Positions 11,879-22,035 of a stretch of DNA of 64,000 nt are shown here, in pieces. The DNA is taken from NCBI GenBank assembly GCA_963921795.1, contig OY997647.1, forward strand, positions 62,091,059 to 62,155,058, in the 5' to 3' direction. A program made the translations under genes and the position numbers. Within the stretch, counting starts at the first letter, position 1. Each line of letters starts with the position of its first letter. The notes beneath the pieces were generated by a model that saw only the letters and a list, made by a program, of their open reading frames with translations, made no database searches and was not told the DNA's origin. The DNA comes from Nannobrachium achirus (Eukaryota > Chordata > Actinopteri > Myctophiformes > Myctophidae).

Positions 11879-12006
11879 GAACCTTCAAATCTGTGATGAC
11901 GTGGTATAACCGTGTCTGTGAACACCCACTAGGTGTGGGAGCAGCTAAGGCAGCAGCTAACGACTGGAAAAATGAGAACATCTGGAAGTTCATAGTGGTG
12001 GGTTAG
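11879..12006 (+). CDS. Terminal coding exon of an unrecognised protein (partial)
   Basis: A long pyrimidine tract ends in CTCCCAG at 11,872-11,878. The following frame, entered with two leftover bases, stays open for 41 codons to a TAG at 12,004-12,006. The peptide starts TFKSVMTWYNRV and ends IWKFIVVG. It looks protein-like (WYNRVCEHP, NDWKNENIW), but I do not recognise the family. AATAAA at 12,070 is at a normal distance for a 3' end. Upstream exons were not found in the macrosatellite, so the rest of the gene may lie beyond the left edge, or this may be a stranded exon. Confidence 0.45.
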
Positions 12007-12069
12007 CATGCTGCATGCACGTTTAAGCTAGCCTTACATCTAACAACTGTGAAAAGATTTCTTAGTTGT

Positions 12070-12075
12070 AATAAA
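12070..12075 (+). promoter_or_regulatory. Polyadenylation signal AATAAA
   Basis: Canonical hexamer 64 nt after the stop codon of the exon at 11,879. It supports a real 3' terminal exon. Confidence 0.45.
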
Positions 12076-12104
12076 ACTAGAGGGTCGCGGCCCGCTCACA
12101 TCTA

Positions 12105-12241
12105 GTTAAATTTTTTTTTTTTTTAAAGTAAAAAATAAAAGAAAAAAAAAATTTAAAAAAAAGAAAACAAAAAAAAAGTTAAACAAAAAATTTAAAAAAA
12201 TAAAATAAAATAAAAATTGGGGGGGGGGGGGGGGGGGGGGG
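12105..12241. repeat. Low-complexity A/T tract ending in a long G run
   Basis: About 110 bp of T and then A-rich sequence, directly followed by roughly 23-24 consecutive G residues (about 12,219-12,242). No gene. The G run could form a G-quadruplex and is hard to sequence, so its length is uncertain. Confidence 0.8.
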
Positions 12242-13097
12242 GAACTATTGTGGCGGAACTATTGTGCCGTAGCACGTTTCCGGTCGGACATATTTGACGG
12301 CCGGACGCACTGGAGAGAAGTAGGTGTTGATGCCTTTCTGTTGTTGTTGTAAATGAGTGGAGTTGTTGGCACATCCCCCTCCCTGTGCCTGGGGGAGTGT
12401 TGGAATGTTGCTGCAGGCCCCATAGCCTGGGGGGATGGGTGTGGGAGCCAATGAAGGGCGGTCACCATGGCGACGGGGGGCGAATTGGGCTGGCTTGGCT
12501 TCAAGCATGTCCGTTTTGTGGAGGCTTCATGTCCGTGCTTGAAGAGGCTTCATGTCCGTGCTTGAAGTGGGCGTGGCCTCTAAGCCACTTGTAAATATAA
12601 GATCAAGATGAGTATTGCCCGTCATTACTCAATCGTTAAGTGTGAGGTATTGGTCCGACTCAATTTTTACCCCGACATGAGACCCCTGTTCTGTTAGGAG
12701 AATGATATTTTCACAAATCGAGGCCGAGTGTGAATGAGTACAATGACGAAACAACCAAAACAGAATCTACAAATTCACAATGCGTCGCATCGCAGTATTG
12801 ATAGCCTACTTTTACTTAAGTAAAACATGTGAGTACTTTTTCCATCACTGCATGCACACACGAGCTCCGCCCTCCTCCCTCAGGCCTATCTCGTTCTCTC
12901 CTCTCCTCTCCATAGCCGGCACAGATTGATCCTATCACCTTATTATCAACTTCGAATGTTTGGAATAATGTGCATTATGATACAGGGTGAAATAAAGGGC
13001 TGTTGTAGCCGTACCAACAGCTACCGTACTAGTGGCGACCAGGCTGGCAGCTCAGCGTCTTGGGTTATGTGCCATGTCTGATGGCACATACCGTTAC
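12242..13097. other. Unique sequence, no gene recognised
   Basis: The only structures seen are a short tandem duplication of TTCATGTCCGTGCTTGAA (12,526-12,567) and a repeat-family end near 12,820-12,850 (GTGAGTACTTTTTCCATCAC). The left breakpoint of duplicated copy A lies at its right edge. Confidence 0.5.
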
Positions 13098-13125
13098 AAC
13101 TTTTTAACCCTCTCCTAGGCTGTTC

Positions 13126-13159
<34 letters not shown>

Positions 13160-13325
13160 GCGGCTTAATTTGACTCAACACGGGGAAGCTCACCCGGCCC
13201 GGACACGGAAAGGATTGACAGATTGATAGCTCTTTCTCGATTCTGTGGGTGGTGGTGCATGGCCGTTCTTAGTTGGTGTAGTGATTTGTCTGGTTGATTC
13301 CGATAACAAACGAGACTCCGGCTTG
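13126..13325 (+). rRNA. 18S rRNA gene fragment (pseudogene)
   Basis: About 200 bp closely matches the universally conserved 3' portion of eukaryotic 18S rRNA. Recognisable landmarks are AATTGACGGAAGGGCACCAC, GGATTGACAGATTGATAGCT, GGTGGTGCATGGCCGTTC and CGAGACTCCGG. Several substitutions are visible (AAGCTC for the usual AACCTC; GTAGTGATTTG for GGAGCGATTTG). Both ends leave rRNA abruptly, and no other rDNA is present. This is a dispersed fragment, not an rDNA locus. It lies beside a repeat end, CTACTTTTTCCACCACTG. Confidence 0.9.
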
Positions 13326-13459
13326 TAAAGTAATACATTTGACTACTTTTTCCACCACTGATTTTAAGAGACACGTTTACTTTGAAGTAATTCAGCTTAT
13401 TTATCCGACAGAGAATCTTACTTAGTCTGTATGTCTGTCCCCCTCTCTCTCTGCTGTAG

Positions 13460-13604
13460 TTTCAAAGCTTTCTACTCTGAACTGAGGGCATGTCCTGAGG
13501 CATATCAGTGGAGGTGCAGGAGGGACTTCCTTGATCCCGATCAACCCGATTACACAGTTTTGCTGGGAGTGCTGAATAGCCTTACAGAAGAAGGACCTCT
13601 CTAG
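13460..13604 (+). CDS. Terminal coding exon of an unrecognised protein (partial)
   Basis: CTCTCTCTCTGCTGTAG at 13,443-13,459 is a strong acceptor. The next base completes a codon. The frame then runs open for 47 codons from FKAFYSELRACPEAY to LTEEGPL, ending TAG at 13,602-13,604. The other two frames close within a few codons. I do not recognise the protein. The homologous exon in copy B is destroyed (see 49,767), so if the gene is real only this copy can be complete. No upstream exon was identified, and no AATAAA lies close by. Confidence 0.4.
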
Positions 13605-14652
13605 CCCAATAGGTGTCCAAATAATTGCCTGTTTAATTTTTCCAAACTAGTGTCACACCAAATGATTTTGGTTTGGGGGACAAAATCTTTTTGATCAGAA
13701 ATGACTGAAAACATTATGCTTGGACTTTGAAAAGATATAGGCTCACAAATAGAATAGACATCTTTATTATAGTTATGGCATTTTTAAATGAATTTTAGCA
13801 ATTATTTGTCTTAGTTTTATTCAAGTTCCCACTTTGAGAAACAAGGTCGGGACAGTCACCATATGAGTTTTGCCATGTTTGGTTGAAAATTCTGAAGAAA
13901 TGAGGAATGAAATGTTTTAATCTTGAGTAAGTTCACATAAAGCTTAATGTCCTGCACAATATTCAGAAGGTTTTTGACAAATATATCTTTTATTTATACA
14001 TGTTTGACACTGAGGACAGCGAAAACGCTATGTCACGTCACCCACCCTACCCCCCAGGCCCCCACCCTGACAAGAATTTGGAAGTTGGACTTTGGATTTA
14101 GTTAGTGTGGTTGTCTATGGGGCAACACACTAGTTCTAGTGTTACTTCCTTGGTAAACAATCCAGACTAGACAAGTCTTCCGTAAACAATCCAGACTATC
14201 CACAAGTTTCCAACGTCCCATCGTGCATTGCACAGAAGGTGAGCGGCAGTTCCGGCGTCGCAGCCGAGCAGCGTGTGATCTACAACTAAGCTCACAGCGG
14301 TCGCATATGCAACGCAACGTGAGCTTGTATGTCAGCTGTTCTGAGCTGTTCTCCACACGCTTTACCGAATGTGTCCCACACAGGTGGATAAATAAACCTC
14401 CGTAAACAATCTAGATAAATGATCTGCCACTTTCAAAGGGGGAGTGGTGCTAGCTTGAGGATTGGTCAAGCTTCACATGACAATTTGGCAGTGGTAATAA
14501 ATAGGCAACCACACTCGCAATTGTCTACAATTGCATCTTATTCTACAGACAGGGCCGTGGTGAGCTTGATAGCGCGAGGCTTTGTGGATTCACCAAGCAT
14601 TGCATGACAACTGACACTGAAGCAATATATGCGATAAACGCACACCTTACGC
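13605..14652. other. Intergenic sequence upstream of the kelch gene
   Basis: AT-rich sequence shared with copy B. It contains a degraded palindrome copy at 14,275-14,340. Copy A lacks about 28 bp (ATTCTACAGTC to CGGAAACAG) that copy B retains at about 53,213-53,240. No exon was recognised. Confidence 0.5.
14275..14340 (+). repeat. Palindrome-family copy, damaged left arm
   Basis: TGATCTACAACTAAGCTCAC pairs poorly with GTGAGCTTGTATGTC. The copy B version (53,111) keeps an intact ACAAGCTCAC arm, so the damage happened in A. Confidence 0.6.
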
Positions 14653-14653
14653 C

Positions 14654-14704
14654 TCCAGTATTGTTTAGAGTCCAGTATTGTTTAGAGTCCAGTTTTGTTT
14701 AGAG
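14654..14704 (+). promoter_or_regulatory. Three tandem 17-bp units just upstream of the kelch gene
   Basis: TCCAGTATTGTTTAGAG occurs three times (the third with one change), ending 39 bp before the ATG at 14,744. It is identical in copy B (53,517-53,567). Position suggests 5' UTR or proximal promoter. No factor site is claimed. Confidence 0.45.
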
Positions 14705-14743
14705 CGAGTCTTTACAGATCTAAGCACATTTACAGTGTGAGAG

Positions 14744-15904
14744 ATGTTCTGCTGGACGGTACATGTGAGCGAAGGAATATGGCGCTTTTCTGCTGCTGCT
14801 GCCATCCAGCACGAGGTGTACGTCTTTAATCGGCACTGTTTTTATGGGAACAGCGACTGGACTATGATTATTGCCCGTGTTTTCAACACAGAGTCTTTAA
14901 GCAGTAGGACGTTGCCCGCTGTGACAACCGGACTAGAATCTTTTGGAAGTGTCCGTGAGACCTCCCCTGACGGCCACACAGCTGTGCCGATAGAACATAT
15001 TGTCTACATCTGGGGAGGGTGTGCTCCTTACAGCAACGTTCTTTATGCATTTGATGTGGACACCCACAGCTGGTTCAAACCCAGGGTGTCAGGGACTGTT
15101 CCAGGGGGGAGGGAGGACCACTCGGCATGTGTCTTGGGTAAGGTCATGTATGTCCATGGAGGATACACGGAGATGGGTCTCCATTATCCTCAATGGACTA
15201 ATGAGACCTACAGGTTGGACACCTCCACAATGGTCTGGTCTTTAATGAACAACGGAGTCACTCCCTCACCTCCTTCATTAAATCCCTCTGCTACCTTCAT
15301 CGGGACAAAGATGTTTGTAATTGGGGGTGTATTGGGCCTGGACTGTCTCGGCCACACATACATCAGAGTGTTTGACACTGAGACCAACTGCTGGCTGAAC
15401 GGATCACATCCACAGATTTGTACAGGAAGAGATTTACTGTTTCATTCAGCCTTTGCATACAATGGAGAGCTGTACATAATCATTACTGGAAGTTTGGAAC
15501 ATTTTGGAGGCTTTCGAACAACTGACCTCTGGAAATTCAACCCAGAGACCTTTTCCTGGACAAAGGTTGAGCCCAAGGGGAAAGAACTGTGTCGTTTCTA
15601 TTGGAGGTGCTGTTTCAGAGTGGGAGATCGCATCTTCCTCAATGGGGAATCCAAAAGAAGACACAAAGAATACCAAGACCAACCCAAACTGCAAATCCTA
15701 GACTTCCTCAATGGGGTATCCAAAAAAAGAAGACACAAAGAATACCAAGACCAACCCGAACTGCAAATCCTAGACTTGAGTCCCAGTTTGAAGACATTAA
15801 GCAAGCTAGCAGTTATTCAGTACAGACTGGAGCAGTCGGGACTCCCACACAACATCAGGTGGGAACTGAGCCATGAGCAAAATGTATCCACCACGCTATT
15901 ATGA
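14744..15904 (+). CDS. Intronless KLHDC3-like kelch protein, copy A
   Basis: 386 codons from ATG to TGA. It resembles kelch domain-containing protein 3 (usual length about 380): residues 98-118 (NVLYAFDVDTHSWFKPRVSG), 126-133 (HSACVLGK), 238-244 and the C-terminal SPSLKTLSKLAVIQY block (346-360) are the clearest matches. In vertebrates KLHDC3 is a substrate receptor of CUL2 ubiquitin ligases reading C-terminal degrons; that role is known for the family and only inferred here. The normal gene is multi-exon, so a single uninterrupted frame suggests a retrocopy. Kelch glycine pairs are clear at 91-92, 139-140 and 194-195 but lost later (GS at 249-250). Residues 298-320 are duplicated at 321-344. 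No poly(A) tract remains. It may be a gene or a young open pseudogene. Confidence 0.8.
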   Translation: MFCWTVHVSEGIWRFSAAAAIQHEVYVFNRHCFYGNSDWTMIIARVFNTESLSSRTLPAVTTGLESFGSVRETSPDGHTAVPIEHIVYIWGGCAPYSNVLYAFDVDTHSWFKPRVSGTVPGGREDHSACVLGKVMYVHGGYTEMGLHYPQWTNETYRLDTSTMVWSLMNNGVTPSPPSLNPSATFIGTKMFVIGGVLGLDCLGHTYIRVFDTETNCWLNGSHPQICTGRDLLFHSAFAYNGELYIIITGSLEHFGGFRTTDLWKFNPETFSWTKVEPKGKELCRFYWRCCFRVGDRIFLNGESKRRHKEYQDQPKLQILDFLNGVSKKRRHKEYQDQPELQILDLSPSLKTLSKLAVIQYRLEQSGLPHNIRWELSHEQNVSTTLL

Positions 15905-15950
15905 CAAATCTTTATATTGATGTCCAGAAAATTGATTGATTGATTTTTTT

Positions 15951-15956
15951 AATAAA
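15951..15956 (+). promoter_or_regulatory. Polyadenylation signal after the kelch gene
   Basis: AATAAA about 46 nt after the TGA, immediately before the transposon at 15,970. The same arrangement is found in copy B (about 54,811). Confidence 0.6.
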
Positions 15957-15969
15957 GAGGTGGAGAGAC

Positions 15970-17144
15970 GAGTATAGTTGGGTCAAAAATGGCAGTTCCG
16001 TGACCGTGGAGAGCAAAGGTCCGTTTCTCAATGGATTTGTCATCTAGGAGGGTTATTAAACACATTTGGCCGGGGTGTCTTTTTTTAAATGGCCGAAATG
16101 TATGACAGCTAGGGTAATTTTCAGTCTCATTCACTTGCTATATACTACACTATAAAGGAAAAAAAACCTAGTTTGACCCCTCATATCCCACTTAAAAGCA
16201 GATTTTTTGGGAGTCATTTTTTCCTTTACAGTAGTGTATAGTAAGTGAATGACTCCCAAAAAAATCTGCTTTAAGTGGGATGTGATGGGTCAAACTAGGG
16301 GGTTTTAATTATTCTGAATCCATTGCAAGCATTTGTTTGGCATGAAAAACATTCCTTGGGCAAGAAATGGCCCCACAATATGATGGTTTAGTGATGAGTC
16401 ATCAATTTTCACAGTCTTTTGGGGTCCGTTTTTAGCCCAAAGAATGTTTTTCATGCAAAAAAAATGCTTGCAATGGATTCAGATTAATTAAAAAACCCTA
16501 GTTTGACCCCTCACATCCCATTTTTTTTGGGAGTCATTTTTTCCTTTATAGTGTAGTAGTGTATAGCAAGTGAATGAGACTGAAAATTACCCTAGCTGTC
16601 AAACATTTTCCCGGTTATTTGTTTAACTCATCTACTGCTTATGACTAGTTTGACGTGTTATATTTATGGGTCCACTCTGCTTATGACAAGTATGACGAGA
16701 TTTTATATATATATTTTTTTTATATATATATATTTTTGGACCCCATTAAATCTAGTAAACATGATTTCAATCGCGATTTTGCATGTTCCACCCCCATACA
16801 ACCCCATCTTTCATACAGGGCAGCCATCTTTGCTTACATAACATGTAAAACATAATGGCTATTATCTCAAGAATGCCTGAACGGATTTCCAATCTGACTT
16901 TTTTGTTTGAAAGCTGTGAACAAACTGCATAAACATGGTGCATGATTTGTGCATGGGCGTGCATGATCTGTGCACTATAAATTACATGGAAGTCTATGGA
17001 GACTTCTGGCAGGATATCCTGAAAAAATGGCATTCAAAATGGCAGGAAATTAGTTAATAACCCTCCTAGATGACAAATCCATTGAGAAACAGACCTTTGC
17101 TCTCCACGGTCACAGAACTGCCATTTTTGACCTAACTAATACTC
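15970..17144. mobile_element. 1.18-kb element with ~90-bp terminal inverted repeats
   Basis: 15,970-16,059 is the inverted counterpart of 17,055-17,144 with few mismatches (landmarks GGTCAAAAATGGCAG, GGAGAGCAAAGGTC, CAATGGATTTGTCATCTAGG). No transposase is seen, so it is non-autonomous. Part of its interior (about 16,750-17,040) is related, in inverse orientation, to the TTAA-flanked element at 51,018. A second palindrome is nested at 16,103-16,601. Copy B has the same element at 54,830-55,994. Confidence 0.75.
16103..16601. mobile_element. Nested foldback element
   Basis: TGACAGCTAGGGTAATTTTC at the left is mirrored at the right end. The arms fold through several nested palindromes, including GAATCCATTGCAAGCATTTG and AAACATTCCTTGGGC with their complements. 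The centre contains TGATGAGTCATCA, an AP-1-like palindrome. A related core occurs at 26,850-27,030. Confidence 0.7.
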
Positions 17145-17799
17145 TTGTGACTGAACAAACAAGATTTAACCAACAAATATCACTTAGTGTTGCCTGTGTC
17201 TATTGCATTGGATGCATGGACTGATTATGAGGCCCCAATGGGGTCAGTGCCCAGGGGCCCTTGACTATCAGATGCCCCTATAGGGCACAAGGCCCTTCAA
17301 CAATTTACGTAGTTGTAAACCAGGACCTTGCCCCGGGGGTGTGCACAGTATGAGGGATTGAATGTAGGAGTCTCAGAAGCAGGCTAATGTTGGAGAACCC
17401 AGACGTAGAAGTGATGTCAGTCATCTCCAAAGACAGACGGCCGACAGACAGACATTCTGTAAATTAATAGTTATTAGATATAAATGATGAGCGGAGCAAA
17501 CCGCTCCTATACGTGGCTGTGCGTGTGTCCGTAGCTTTTTACCTCAGTGTTTTGCCATAGTAAAATGTGTGGGCGTAGCATCATGTTTGTCTATTGATGT
17601 CATATGTCGTATGTCTGTAGCTTTTTTCCTCAGCGTTTTGCCATAGCAAAACGTGTGTGTGTGGAATAGCCTGTGTACATCCTAGACTTAAATCCTAGTC
17701 TGAAGAAGTTTTGCAAGCACGACCACCGCTCACTTCATATTGGGTGTGATTTTTTTTTTTATTAAATCTGTATTTAAATGTGGGTCAAAAGTGTCCACC
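17145..17799. other. Intergenic, no gene recognised
   Basis: Contains a roughly repeated block (GTAGCTTTTTACCTCAGTG and GTAGCTTTTTTCCTCAGCG, about 100 bp apart) and a short exact inverted repeat AGCGG...CCGCT near 17,490. No exon or RNA gene is seen. Confidence 0.4.
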
Positions 17800-18207
17800 C
17801 TGTAGCAACTCATAATGTAATAAGGGCTCATAATGTAATAAAAACATGTAATAAAAACTCATAATGTAATAATCAGCTCATAATGTAATAAAAAACAAGC
17901 GCATAATGTAATAATTAAAATGTAATAAAAGCTCATAATGTAATAATCAGCTCATAATGTAATAAAAATTCATTATTACATTTTGAAGTTTTATTACATT
18001 ATGAGCCTCCTATGTGGAGGTTCTTAATGTAACACATTATTACATTATTACATTATTGAAAAATCCATTATTACGTTATGAGCTGGTTTTTTTATTACAT
18101 TATTAGATGATTATTACATTATGAGTTTTTATTACATTAGATTTTTCTTATTACATTATGAGCCCTTATTACATTATGAGCCGTTATTACATTATGAGTT
18201 GCTACAG
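17800..18207. mobile_element. Foldback element built from 15-bp CTCATAATGTAATAA units
   Basis: The left half carries many copies of CTCATAATGTAATAA in one orientation, the right half the complement TTATTACATTATGAG. The ends CTGTAGCAACTC and GAGTTGCTACAG are perfect inverted repeats, with ACC on both outer sides as a possible 3-bp target duplication. No coding capacity. Copy B counterpart: 56,648-57,055. Confidence 0.8.
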
Positions 18208-18995
18208 ACCCCATGCACACCGGCTCTGAATTTGCCATGCGGCAGGTGGCTGCGGCTGTGGATTTTTTTCCCGATCGAACTCAGTTCGATTTGTGCGTCT
18301 TGTCGCATGCGGTAAAAACTCATTGACTCCTTGTATGACTCCTCTTCGGATCCGCAGTGTGGATTCCACACAGCCTTGTACACCAAATCCAATGCGTTTT
18401 AATCATGTAGCAAACGGAAAGAAACGCAACGTTTGTGTGCAAAGCCCTTTAGACTCCCTAATCGGGAGATAAGCGACCGTCAGGTCGCATACACAAACTT
18501 TAGAAGGCAATGGTAGCCAATCAGGAGGGAATATGGGAAATGGGACAGATCCATGTTGATGACATGACTTTAGTGTGTACCGCTTTGTGTGATTTTAGGG
18601 CAAAATCTGTAGGAGCAGTGTCCAAAAATGTGTTTTGCAATAATCGGCCCTCATGGTGGCGCTAGAAGAGGGCCATATGAGAAATGAGGGGTGGGGGTTG
18701 TGGTTTGGCAGCCAAGGAGTGTGTGTGCATGGATAAGGGCAATGGTGGCGGAGATATGAGTAGGGCAAAAGTGTGACGTGACTGACTGACAGACATTTTG
18801 ACAGTAACTGCGACCTGACGGTCACAATAAATTGAGCTTTGAGGGTCATCTGGACATGACAGCCGAATTGATGCAACATTCCTAACATACGGTGGTGACA
18901 TGCTTAATGTAATACCACACAGAAGTTTATCAGAACTATATTAGGCTATAGTGCCCAACCAGCAGTCACATGAGGTTCTGATTGCGACAACAGCC
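18208..18995. other. Intergenic, no gene recognised
   Basis: Shared with copy B at high identity. Short local palindromes occur (CGATCGAACTCAGTTCGATT near 18,272; GCGACCGTCAGGTCGC near 18,472). Reverse-strand frames here show no recognisable domain. Confidence 0.4.
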
Positions 18996-19001
18996 CGCAG
19001 C

Positions 19002-19072
19002 ATGTGCGTGCTGGCGAAAACCGTGGCGTTTCTGTTAAACCAGAGGAAGACAGCAGCGACCAACTATAAAGT
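19002..19072 (+). CDS. Possible first coding exon (partial)
   Basis: ATG at 19,002 opens 23 codons (MCVLAKTVAFLLNQRKTAAT...), then a near-consensus donor GT|GTGAGT at 19,073. The sequence is hydrophobic and basic with no acidic residue, as in a mitochondrial presequence, but 23 residues cannot identify a protein. Copy B (57,856) is unchanged. No second exon was found. Without the donor, the frame would stop two codons later. Confidence 0.3.
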
Positions 19073-21715
19073 GTGAGTCTTCCTGTTTCTATTGTGGTCT
19101 ATATCTGAGAAGTGCTACTTTCACTTCACATCACAAGACTCTGCAAACGGATGGACAACAAATATTGCCGTTAGTACAGCATAGGGTGCCATGTAGCAAA
19201 ATGGAACCACCAGGTTCAATGTTGCAATAATGTTTGGGGGGATTCATATGAACTTAGGGTCTAATAGCCAGTCACCCAAAAGAACAGATGCCATATACTG
19301 TACAATAGAACCTTTTGGTCAGAATGCATGAAACAGTGGCTGGCCTAACGCAAGTTGCATTATGTGACTTGTGACCCTATAATGACCCAAATATGTCAAT
19401 TAGACGACAGCAGGGCAACATTTTCAGGCCAAGGACCCCTTAGTTGAGAGAGGGATGAAGCAGGGACCCCCACAACCCTTTCATAGAGTCCATTTGCTGT
19501 AGTTTAATCGTTTGACAGCACAATCATCAGTGTATTTTATAGATTCATGTCAATTTGTGTTTTCAGATATTTAACCACTTGAACCGTCAATACTTAATTA
19601 GTCTGGAGGGATTCGCATTGAAACCTGGTCTGAAGGGGCGTTACCACTGTGATTTTTTTCCCAAATCAACAGCCAATGAAGACGAGGAGGCGTCGCCCAC
19701 AGTAGTGGGTGCTCAGTGTAATACAAGACCGTAGGAAACCCCTACAGGGGAAGTGGGAACGTTCCTGCAGGGTCGCTACAATACAAAATAAACCTAATCT
19801 ACTTTGAATCACACATTTCAAATAACAATACAATCCTTAAACATACATTTATATGCCTACATGTTAGAAATAGCAATATTATTATAAAGGGTCAAGGATT
19901 TCAATGAATGTGAATTGTTTGTGTAATGGTCTGATTCTAGTGCATTTGACTGACCAAAGTCACCACCACCGATTACATTATCATGTTTCATTGATCTTTT
20001 TGTTGTTGTTGTCCAAGTCCAGTGCAACGTGCATGCATGTATGCAGCCAAAATGGTGATTTCAAATAGGCCTAAACATACAACTCACCTTAATGTGTCAG
20101 CCAGCCATATGCTAATGCTACCGACAGAAAGCATTAAGTACCGAACTCGTTAGCATAATAAACTGTCGTCTGTGATTGTCGAGCAGTTTAATCTGAGTTA
20201 CCAGAATAAGCAGCAATCAAACAATGGAAAGATATGCCGTACGTTTTAATAGCCTTCATGAAAACACCACCAAAACGCATAAATCAGGCATTCATAGGGT
20301 GAGGATATGACTTACTGGTTTAGTTGTTTTACAGCTAGTAGTATAGCCTACTACTAATAATGTAATATTAAACACGAAATCCAATAGTAGCATATGGCCC
20401 CAACAATCATAATATTATGTTACTTTATTTCTTACAGAGGTAAAGTTAGTTAGACTTGAATATAAAAGTAATCAAATCAGTAGGCTTACATCTCTGTAAC
20501 ATAATGGCCCAGCACTTCCACAGAAATTGTATTACTACCCAGCCTGTACAAACGGCATCCATGGCTAATTTTAGAAATGTAAATGAAAATCCCAAACAGC
20601 AGAGCTGTCTATGTATGCATTTGCTCAATCATTAAACATAATAATTCTATAGCCCCTACTTGATGTAGATGGGATTATATTTGAACAAAACATAAATAGG
20701 TCTGTCAAGGAATATTTGCAAGAGCAGTTCCTTATTATATGCTCATACATTATACAAATAACCTGAAATCTACATTTGTCATAATATCCAGCGGCAGACT
20801 GATATTGAACATTTATAGTAATACTCACAGCACAGGTGATACATTAAGCTAGGTAAAACATTCTACATATAGTGCATATCCAAATAAATGTCCAGGCAAG
20901 TGTCATAACAGGCTTTATTTGTACACCCAGAGGTTGCATTTTGACCAGAAGGCAAGTGTGTCCAACACCAAATCTGCATTTCATTTCTACATGAATGTTC
21001 TCCCTAAGACGCTGATGCTGTGAGTGCACTGGTATTGATGCAAACAGGATGGAATACAGCTCTCCATGGCACTTCCTAAAAGGAACTTCTGTCCCTGGCT
21101 GTCGCAGGCCCTGTGGGAGAAGAGAAAAAACAAACATCACAACACTGAAACAACAATAATGATTGAGCTAATTATGAACCCTTTACAATTAGAAATAAGC
21201 CAATGTTTTCAAACAGTCCCTTTACTTAAAACAAATGGGAAACTGTGTCTGACAGCATTCTTGTTACTGCTATTAAAATATCAATGTAAATTGGCACCCT
21301 TTGTTTGGCTATATAGGCTGCCCTTAAATTTACACAAGGGCAAAACATCTATTGTTTATAAAGTACCTGGAATGCCAGGCACACACCTAGACCACTTAGC
21401 ACCACATCATCTAATTCTAAGGCTTACTCTGTGTAGCTATTGAGTATCAGGAATCATGGTGTCAGGTCTACTATATTGTGTTGCAAATTAATGTCCTCTG
21501 ACTGATGGTCCCTTTTAAAACGAGCTGTAGATCAACCATTTTCAAACAGCCTATAGGTATAAAATAGGGCTAACGTGTTCTATGTATGTTTTATAATATT
21601 ATGTATTAATGGATGCATCTAAAGTTTTCAAATAATATAGTGGAATAAAATTACAATATTTGGATCACCGGGATAGAGTAGAAATAAAAATATGGCTACA
21701 AAACCTACAGTACAG

Positions 21716-21951
21716 TGAGTAAATGTATTTACTTTACACCATTGATGTCCGGCCATACCACGCCAACAAGAACTGTTTATCATCACATTCAACTGCCATA
21801 AGTGGTTGAAAGATAGGACCTATATAGTTATTATAGTGGCCCATGTGGGAATGATGCTTTACTGTTTGTGATCGGTTGAATGTGATTAAAGCAGTTCTTG
21901 TTTGCATGATATGGTCGGACAATGGTGTAAAGTAGCTACATTTACTCCAGT
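21716..21951. mobile_element. Small foldback (MITE-like) element
   Basis: The left arm AAATGTATTTACTTTACACC...AAGAACTG is mirrored by CAGTTCTTG...GGTGTAAAGTAGCTACATTT, with internal pairs ATCACATTCAAC/GTTGAATGTGAT. About 60-bp imperfect arms. Confidence 0.65.
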
Positions 21952-21992
21952 ACTGTACTTTGCAGACATTATAGCCTAATAAATATTACATT

Positions 21993-22035
21993 GCGCGATG
22001 CAACACTATCGTGAGCTTGTAGTCTATTTTCAAAC
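21993..22035 (+). repeat. Palindrome-family half copy (right arm)
   Basis: GTGAGCTTGTAGTCTATTTTC without a left arm, in the same ACTTTTA-type host repeat as 3,001. Confidence 0.5.

Noticed and set aside
13165..13374. Minus-strand 69-codon frame
   Set aside because: Antisense of the 18S rRNA fragment.
15446..15876. Shadow frames within the kelch gene
   Set aside because: Overlap the KLHDC3-like frame, which has clear family similarity.
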